Translations under genes and position numbers: made by a program
Notes under the pieces: model-generated
Database searches by the model: none
What the model saw: only the letters and a program-made list of their open reading frames with translations
What the model was told of the DNA's origin: nothing
Origin: an uncultured Ruminococcus sp.
Lineage (GTDB): Bacteria; Bacillota; Clostridia; Oscillospirales; Ruminococcaceae
Assembly: GCA_900543105.1 (NCBI GenBank)
Contig: UQQA01000082.1
Span: 1-11,029 of the forward strand
Length of the DNA: 11,029 bases
Direction: 5' to 3'
Shown: one piece after another, positions 6,257 to 11,029 of the stretch
Layout: every line of letters starts with the position of its first letter
Numbering within the stretch: the first letter of the stretch is position 1

Positions 6257-7573
6257 TTACGGAAGAAGTCTGTTAAGATCTCTCGGGAACATTGAAGCCT
6301 GACGGATATTCTGCTGGTTGAGAAGCTTCATAACAAGTCTTTCAAGACCGATGCCGAGACCGCCGTGAGGTGGCAGACCGTACTTATGAACTTCGAGGTA
6401 AGACTTGAAGTCCTCGGGGTCAAGACCCTGAGCTTTCATCTTTTCAAGCTGGTCGTTGTAATTATGGATACGCTGACCGCCCGTAGTGATCTCAAGTCCT
6501 CTGAAGAGAAGGTCGAACTTGCAGGCTGTTCTCGGGTCGTCCTTATCGTTCATTGCATAGAACGGAGGCTTTGAGGACGGGAAGTTCGTTACGAAAATGA
6601 ACTCTGTGCCGTATTCTTTCTTTGCCCAATCGCAGAGGAAAACTTCGTCCTCGGGTTCGAGATCAAACTTATTCTTGGAACGTGTGCCCTTGATAAGTTC
6701 AACAGCTTCCTCAAACTTGATAGCAGGGATCTCTGTGATCTCGGGGATATCGGCTTCAAGAATTTTGATCTCGGGCTGATAATTTTCCTTGAGGAACTTC
6801 ATAAGGTAACGGAGCATAGCCGTTTCCATATTCATTACATCGTACATATCGTTGATGTAGCCCATTTCAAAGTCAAGACCGATATATTCGTTGAGGTGTC
6901 TTGAAGTTGCGTGACGTTCTGCACGGTAAACGGGAGCGATCTCGAAAACTCTGTCGAAGAAAGCAACGGCAGTCTGCTTATAGAACTGAGGCGACTGGTT
7001 GAGGAAAGCATCTTTCTGGAAATAGTCGAGGTGGAAAATGTTTGCGCCGCCCTCTGCGCCCTGTGCAACGATCTTAGGTGTGTGTATCTCGGTGAACTTG
7101 TTATCGAGCATAAACTGTCTGAATCCCGAAACAACGCCCTCCTGGAACTTGAAGATAGCTCTTTCATAAGGATTACGGAGAGCAACGCTTCTGTTGTCGA
7201 GGTTTACTTCGAGCGAGCAGCCGAGCTTTCTCTTGGAAACGTGGAGAGGATATTCATAATCGGGCTTCGATACGATCTCTATATTCTTAAGAGTAAGTTC
7301 AATGCCGTTGAAAGCTCTGTCTTCTTTTTTAACAACAGCCTTTACCTTTACAAAACAGCCTTCCTTTACGCCGTCAAGAGGATCGGAGCAGTTTTCTGCG
7401 CTGTAAACAGACTGGATAAGATAACGTGCTGTACGGAGAGTAACAAATGCGAAGCCGCTCATCTGCTTTACGTTATGAACGCAGGCGCAGACTTCGATTT
7501 CCTGTCCGACCTTGGAGAGCGCATCTTCAAGATCAAACTCATTGAGCAGATCATTTCCGCCGACTTTTATCAT
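6257..7573 (-). CDS. aspS: Archaeal-type aspartyl-tRNA synthetase, probably non-discriminating (Asp-tRNA(Asp/Asn))
   Basis: Class II synthetase that charges aspartate onto tRNA(Asp) and, if non-discriminating, onto tRNA(Asn). Its 438 residues match the archaeal/eukaryotic AspRS class, not the roughly 590-residue bacterial one with its GAD insertion. It has an N-terminal OB-fold anticodon domain (about 20-105), QSPQFYKQ (193-200), motif 2 with VYRAERHATSRHLNEY (215-230), GLEITTGGQR, and motif 3 GLGIGLERL, ending FPRDLNRLLP. The QSPQ motif and this ending argue against AsnRS, its closest look-alike. His33 (in CVHNVK) aligns with the position where studied non-discriminating enzymes have His and discriminating archaeal ones Trp. 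The second known position, Pro in those enzymes, seems to be Phe88. It lies 21 bp after gatB in the gatCAB operon, which fits tRNA-dependent asparagine formation. The ribosome site GAAAGG is 11 nt before the ATG. Confidence 0.88.
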   Translation of the reverse strand: MIKVGGNDLLNEFDLEDALSKVGQEIEVCACVHNVKQMSGFAFVTLRTARYLIQSVYSAENCSDPLDGVKEGCFVKVKAVVKKEDRAFNGIELTLKNIEIVSKPDYEYPLHVSKRKLGCSLEVNLDNRSVALRNPYERAIFKFQEGVVSGFRQFMLDNKFTEIHTPKIVAQGAEGGANIFHLDYFQKDAFLNQSPQFYKQTAVAFFDRVFEIAPVYRAERHATSRHLNEYIGLDFEMGYINDMYDVMNMETAMLRYLMKFLKENYQPEIKILEADIPEITEIPAIKFEEAVELIKGTRSKNKFDLEPEDEVFLCDWAKKEYGTEFIFVTNFPSSKPPFYAMNDKDDPRTACKFDLLFRGLEITTGGQRIHNYNDQLEKMKAQGLDPEDFKSYLEVHKYGLPPHGGLGIGLERLVMKLLNQQNIRQASMFPRDLNRLLP

Positions 7574-7594
7574 TTCAAAAACAACCTTTCATAA

Positions 7595-9040
7595 TTAGGA
7601 TTTGAGTTTCTTTTCAAGTTCTTCCTTGATGACCTTCGGTGTGCAGACACCCTTGAGCGCCTTTGTACACTGACCCATAATGAAGCCGAATACCTTCATA
7701 TCGCCGCCCTTATACTGTGCAACAGCCTTTTCATTTTCGGAAAGAACCTTATCGATGACTTCAGCAACCTTGCCAAGGTCGTTGCTGATAAGGAGTCCCT
7801 TTTCCTTAGCGATAGCTTCGGGGTCGCCGCCCTTTTCGGACATCTCTCTGAATACGTCCTTAGCGTCATTCTTGGAAACCTTTTCTGTATCAGCCATTTC
7901 AACAAGCTTTGCAAGCTGTTCGGCTGTGAACGGGAGGTTTTCGAGAGTGATCTCGCCGAGGTTGATTCTTCTCATAAGCTCGCCGTTGATGAAGTTGCAG
8001 ATAGACTTAGGATTGTTGTAAGTCTTTACAGCAGCATCAAAGAAATCGGAGAGTATCTTGTTTGCAACGAGTATTTTGGCATCATTTTCGGAAAGACCGA
8101 ATTCGCTTGTATATCTGATTATACGCTGTGCCGGAAGCTCAGGGAGCGAATTCCTGATAGCGTCGAGCTGTTCGTCGGTGAAGTTTACCTGGAGAATATC
8201 AGGCTCAGGGAAATAACGGTAATCGTGAGCGTTTTCCTTGGAACGCATTGCCTTTGTTTCGCCGCGGTTATCATCGAAACGTCTTGTTTCCTGAATGACC
8301 TTTTTGCCCATATCGAGAAGCTTGCCCTGACGGTATATCTCGAAGTCGATAGCACGACCGATAGCCTTGATAGAGTTGAGGTTCTTCATCTCGGTTCTTG
8401 TACCGAACTCTGTGTCGGTCGGCTTCATGATAGAAACGTTGACATCGGCACGGATAGAACCCTGCTCCATTTTACAGTCACAAACGCCTGCATACTGGAG
8501 AAGAAGCGAAACCTTTTCAACGAAAGCCTTAGCTTCGGCAGCGGACGACATATCAGGCTCGGTAACGATCTCGATAAGCGGAACGCCGCAGCGGTTATAG
8601 TCTGCAAGGGAAACACCGTTGAGGTCATCGTGGATAAGCTTGCCTGCGTCTTCTTCGAGGTGGATTCTGTTTATTCTGATATTCTTTGTTTTCTTTACGC
8701 CGTCTTTCTCATACTCGATAGGAACAAGTCCGTTGATGCAGAGAGGAAGATTGAGCTGTGAGATCTGATAAGCTTTCGGAAGGTCGGGATAGAAATAGTT
8801 CTTTCTGTCGAAAACAGAGAACTTGTTTATGTCACAGCCCATTGCGAAGCCTGCCTTTACGGCATATTCAACAGCAGTCTGATTGATAACGGGAAGTGTT
8901 CCCGGCATACCCGAGCATACGGGACAGCAGCGTGAGTTCTTGCCGCCGCCGAATTCGGCGCTGCAGGAACAGAAAACTTTTGATTTGGTTAAAAGTTCAG
9001 CGTGAACTTCAAGACCTATAACCGGAATATATGCTGACAT
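7595..9040 (-). CDS. gatB: Asp-tRNA(Asn)/Glu-tRNA(Gln) amidotransferase subunit B
   Basis: Subunit B of GatCAB. It holds the mischarged tRNA, phosphorylates the side chain of Asp- or Glu-tRNA with ATP, and accepts ammonia tunnelled from GatA. The 481-residue product begins with IPVIGLEVHAELLTKSK, the family signature with the conserved active-site Glu11. It keeps a cysteine set typical of zinc-containing forms (Cys24, Cys26, Cys39, Cys42). The cradle domain continues with DRKNYFYPDLPKAYQISQ, HLEEDAGK and EGTRTEMKN-like FGTRTEMKNLNS. The C-terminal helical and YqeY-like tail (about 330-481) ends KALKGVCTPKVIKEELEKKL, which contacts the tRNA. Its ribosome site (AAGGAAAGGGG) overlaps the gatA stop; the gap between the genes is 18 bp, so the two are very probably co-transcribed. 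Confidence 0.97.
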   Translation of the reverse strand: MSAYIPVIGLEVHAELLTKSKVFCSCSAEFGGGKNSRCCPVCSGMPGTLPVINQTAVEYAVKAGFAMGCDINKFSVFDRKNYFYPDLPKAYQISQLNLPLCINGLVPIEYEKDGVKKTKNIRINRIHLEEDAGKLIHDDLNGVSLADYNRCGVPLIEIVTEPDMSSAAEAKAFVEKVSLLLQYAGVCDCKMEQGSIRADVNVSIMKPTDTEFGTRTEMKNLNSIKAIGRAIDFEIYRQGKLLDMGKKVIQETRRFDDNRGETKAMRSKENAHDYRYFPEPDILQVNFTDEQLDAIRNSLPELPAQRIIRYTSEFGLSENDAKILVANKILSDFFDAAVKTYNNPKSICNFINGELMRRINLGEITLENLPFTAEQLAKLVEMADTEKVSKNDAKDVFREMSEKGGDPEAIAKEKGLLISNDLGKVAEVIDKVLSENEKAVAQYKGGDMKVFGFIMGQCTKALKGVCTPKVIKEELEKKLKS

Positions 9041-9058
9041 TATCTTCTTCCCCTTTCC

Positions 9059-10510
9059 TTAAAGGCTTGCATTCTGACGTGTGAAATTCTTTTCAAATGC
9101 GTCAGCGGCCTGAATGATGGTAGCTTCGTCCCACTTCTTGCCTATGATAGACATACCGATAGGCATACCCTTGGAGTCGTATCCGCAGGTCGTGGAGATT
9201 CCGGGGAGAGATGCGATATTTACTGTAACAGTGCAGATATCAGCCTGATACATCTTTGCTGGGTCGGAGATATTTTCGTTTACGCCGTAAGCAACGGTAG
9301 GAGCAGTCGGTGTAAGGATAACATCGCAGCCTGTGAAGATGTTTTCGTATTCTTCACGGATCTTCTGCTTAAGAGCCATTGCCTTGCCGTAGTAAGCATC
9401 ATAGTAACCGCTGGAAAGAGCGTAGTTGCCGAGCATGATCCTTCTCTTTACTTCCTCGCCGAAGCCCTCTCTTCTTGAATTGGAGATAAGCTCTGCAAAG
9501 TTTTCGCCCTCTTCTGAACGGTGACCGTACTTGATACCGTCAAAACGTGAGAGGTTTGAAGAAGCTTCTGCGGAAGAAATGAGGTAATATGCAGCAACGG
9601 CATATTTGAGTGACGGCATAGAGCAGTCAACAAGCTCTGCACCGAGAGATTTATAGTAATCGGCAGCTGCAAGAACAGCCTTTCTTACTTCATCATCGAT
9701 ACCCTCTGCGTAGAATTCCTTTGGAACAGCGATCTTCATTCCCTTGATATCCTGACCGATCTTAGCTGTGAAATCGGGAACTTCGTTCTTGGAAGACGTG
9801 CCGTCGTGAGGATCATAGCCTGCGATAGCATTAAGTATAACAGCACAGTCCTCTGCGGATTTAGCGATAGGTCCGATCTGGTCAAGAGAGCTTGCGAAAG
9901 CAACAAGACCGTAACGTGATACACGGCCGTAAGTTGGCTTAAGACCTGTTACGCCGCAGAAAGAAGACGGCTGTCTGATAGATCCGCCCGTATCCGAGCC
10001 GAGTGCAGCTGCGCAGAGTGAAGCACTGACTGCAGCAGCAGAACCGCCCGAGCTGCCACCCGGAACTCTTGTGAGGTCATAAGGGTTCTTGGTCTTTTTG
10101 AAAGCGGAGGTCTGTGTAGAACCGCCCATTGCAAATTCGTCCATAGAAACCTTGCCGAGCATTACTGCGCCCTCATTTTCAAGCTTATCCATAACGGTAG
10201 CATTGTAAAAAGGAACGAAATTCCCGAGCATTTTGGAAGAACAGGTAGTTTTTACGCCGTCTGTGCAGATATTATCCTTGATAGCGAGAGGGATACCGCA
10301 GAGTGCTGAAGCCTCGCCTTTATTTATCTTTTCCTGAGCCTTTTCAGCAGCCCTTTCGGCAGCTTCGGCTGTAACGGTTATATAGCTTTCGAGCTTATCA
10401 TCGACTGCTTTGATCCTGTCGAGGTAAGCGTCTGTGAGTTCCTTTGCGGAAAGCTCTTTTTTATCAAGCATTGAACGCAGATCGCTGATTTTCAGTGCAG
10501 TTAAATCCAT
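9059..10510 (-). CDS. gatA: Asp-tRNA(Asn)/Glu-tRNA(Gln) amidotransferase subunit A
   Basis: Amidase-signature subunit of GatCAB that hydrolyses glutamine and releases ammonia for amidation on GatB. The 483-residue product carries the Ser-cisSer-Lys triad: Lys78 in GIPLAIKDN, cis-Ser153 in PGGSSGGSAAAV, and nucleophile Ser177 in GSDTGGSIRQP. GLKPTYGRVSRYGLVAFASS and SLDQIGPIAKS follow, and the end contains LPGISTTCGYDSKGMPIGM as in the family. The frame is open to an ATG at 10528, but that segment contains GAAAGGATG, a ribosome site about 10 nt before the ATG at 10510, whose protein starts MDLTALKISDLRSML. The later start is therefore preferred. It follows gatC by 33 bp, with an AT palindrome (CTATTATAATAG, 10530-10541) in the gap. 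Confidence 0.97.
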   Translation of the reverse strand: MDLTALKISDLRSMLDKKELSAKELTDAYLDRIKAVDDKLESYITVTAEAAERAAEKAQEKINKGEASALCGIPLAIKDNICTDGVKTTCSSKMLGNFVPFYNATVMDKLENEGAVMLGKVSMDEFAMGGSTQTSAFKKTKNPYDLTRVPGGSSGGSAAAVSASLCAAALGSDTGGSIRQPSSFCGVTGLKPTYGRVSRYGLVAFASSLDQIGPIAKSAEDCAVILNAIAGYDPHDGTSSKNEVPDFTAKIGQDIKGMKIAVPKEFYAEGIDDEVRKAVLAAADYYKSLGAELVDCSMPSLKYAVAAYYLISSAEASSNLSRFDGIKYGHRSEEGENFAELISNSRREGFGEEVKRRIMLGNYALSSGYYDAYYGKAMALKQKIREEYENIFTGCDVILTPTAPTVAYGVNENISDPAKMYQADICTVTVNIASLPGISTTCGYDSKGMPIGMSIIGKKWDEATIIQAADAFEKNFTRQNASL

Positions 10511-10543
10511 TTGGTGACATCCTTTCATTCTATTATAATAGTA

Positions 10544-10822
10544 TTATTCAACAACCTTAGGAACAACAAAAGCGTCCTCTGAATTTACTGCATTCTGCAG
10601 GATCCGGGCTGTCGGGTAAGAATCTGCCGCGATGTCCTTGCGCAAATCGTTGAGATAAACGTTGTGATTATCCTTGATAGGATCATAAGTAACATCAATT
10701 TCCTTAATAGTATCCATTATTTCGATAATCCCCGTCATATCGCCTGCCATTTTTTCAAGCTCTTCGTCTGTAAAGCTGAGTCTGCCGAGCTGGGACAGGT
10801 ATCTGACCATATCTAAATCCAT
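10544..10822 (-). CDS. gatC: Asp-tRNA(Asn)/Glu-tRNA(Gln) amidotransferase subunit C
   Basis: Small subunit that wraps around the GatA-GatB interface and stabilises the amidotransferase. The 92-residue product has the normal length and the family layout: an N-terminal helix (VRYLSQLGRLSFTDEELEKMAGDM), a middle helix with IIEIMDTIKEIDV, and a C-terminal stretch with LNDLRKDIAADSY that runs along GatA and GatB, ending FVVPKVVE. GAGG (10831-10834) stands 8 nt before the ATG. It is the first gene of the gatC-gatA-gatB-aspS unit and is driven by the promoter at 10865-10893. Confidence 0.95.
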   Translation of the reverse strand: MDLDMVRYLSQLGRLSFTDEELEKMAGDMTGIIEIMDTIKEIDVTYDPIKDNHNVYLNDLRKDIAADSYPTARILQNAVNSEDAFVVPKVVE

Positions 10823-10864
10823 AAAATCTACCTCATTTCTATCAGAATCATAAATACAGAATAT

Positions 10865-10893
10865 ATTATAGCATGTTTTAACTATATTTGCAA
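10865..10893 (-). promoter_or_regulatory. Promoter of the gatCAB-aspS operon
   Basis: On the minus strand, TTGCAA (10888-10893), a 17-bp spacer ending TGC, then a perfect TATAAT (10865-10870), so it also has an extended -10 (TGnTATAAT). Transcription would begin near 10858, giving a leader of about 36 nt with no evident attenuator. Confidence 0.82.
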
Positions 10894-10931
10894 GACAAAT
10901 TGCAAAAATTTTCGATATTTTGAGAAATTAT

Positions 10932-10967
10932 AAAAATCGGAGCCTGCTTTCTGCGGCAGACCCCGAT
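10932..10967 (-). terminator. Intrinsic terminator of a gene upstream of gatC
   Basis: On the minus strand, ATCGGGGTCTGC (10956-10967) pairs over 12 positions, two of them G-U, with GCAGGCTCCGAT (10936-10947) around an 8-nt loop. It runs into TTTTTA (10931-10936). It probably ends a minus-strand transcript entering from beyond the window and insulates the gatC promoter. Confidence 0.85.
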
Positions 10968-10978
10968 ATAATTTAGGT

Positions 10979-11009
10979 CGCATCTAAAAACCATAGTGCC
11001 TCAGATGCG
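10979..11009. repeat. Inverted repeat at the window edge
   Basis: CGCATCT (10979-10985) and AGATGCG (11003-11009) form a 7-bp stem with a 17-nt loop. Just beyond are two copies of GTCAGA (11012-11017 and 11024-11029). I see no coding frame here; it may be part of a larger element or transcript end that runs out of the window. Confidence 0.4.
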
Positions 11010-11029
11010 CAGTCAGATTTTTCGTCAGA

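Noticed and set aside
6257..7573. Annotation as asparaginyl-tRNA synthetase (asnS)
   Set aside because: QSPQFYKQ, the HATSRHLNEY motif 2 and the FPRDLNRLLP ending match archaeal-type AspRS rather than AsnRS, and the gatCAB context supports this.
6911..7594. 227-codon plus-strand frame antisense to aspS
   Set aside because: Its length comes from the codon bias of aspS on the other strand, and the product resembles no family I know.
1..11029. tRNA or rRNA genes, CRISPR array, integrase or transposase genes, toxin-antitoxin pair
   Set aside because: Intergenic regions were read on both strands. No cloverleaf, regularly spaced repeat array or mobile-element protein was seen.

Overview
The window looks like a chromosomal housekeeping region of a low-to-moderate GC Firmicute, most likely a Ruminococcus-like clostridium (order Eubacteriales). 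This rests on protein families recognised by eye: a two-domain S1 protein of the Ruminococcaceae type, a type III glutamine synthetase, an archaeal-type AspRS next to gatCAB, and AGGAGG-type ribosome binding sites with TTGnnn/TATAAT promoters. No database search was run. All genes except the first lie on the minus strand.

Right to left, in the direction of minus-strand transcription: at 10970-11029 there is a structured stretch and a terminator for an upstream gene outside the window. A strong promoter (10865-10893) then drives a tight operon gatC-gatA-gatB-aspS (10822 to 6257). The synthetase is the archaeal-type, probably non-discriminating AspRS. The operon therefore looks like the complete two-step route to Asn-tRNA(Asn): AspRS makes Asp-tRNA(Asn), and GatCAB amidates it with glutamine as nitrogen donor. 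A hairpin at 6203-6236 closes the operon. Next is an AT-rich control region (about 5916-6202) for glnA (type III glutamine synthetase, 5915 to 3807). It holds three TATTAGTG boxes at 23-bp spacing, a near-consensus promoter, and an intrinsic terminator in the untranslated leader. A competing hairpin with a hexanucleotide loop overlaps that terminator. A structured 3' region and a terminator follow. glyA (serine hydroxymethyltransferase) has its own promoter and ends at 2192.

Between glyA and rarA lies a 160-bp near-palindrome (2028-2187). Its two 52-nt arms pair in one ungapped register, like a MITE or fold-back element or a long structured RNA. Then come a hairpin leader and rarA/mgsA (1961 to 675), an AAA+ ATPase of replication-fork maintenance. 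Its 3' end overlaps by 13 bp, tail to tail, the only plus-strand gene, an S1-domain RNA-binding protein (37-687) whose 5' part appears broken or truncated at the window edge.

Functionally the window concerns nitrogen, one-carbon metabolism and translation. GlnA makes the glutamine that GatA consumes, and AspRS/GatCAB turn it into Asn-tRNA. The most unusual items are the fold-back element at 2028-2187 and the glnA leader with its apparent termination/antitermination switch and triple operator.
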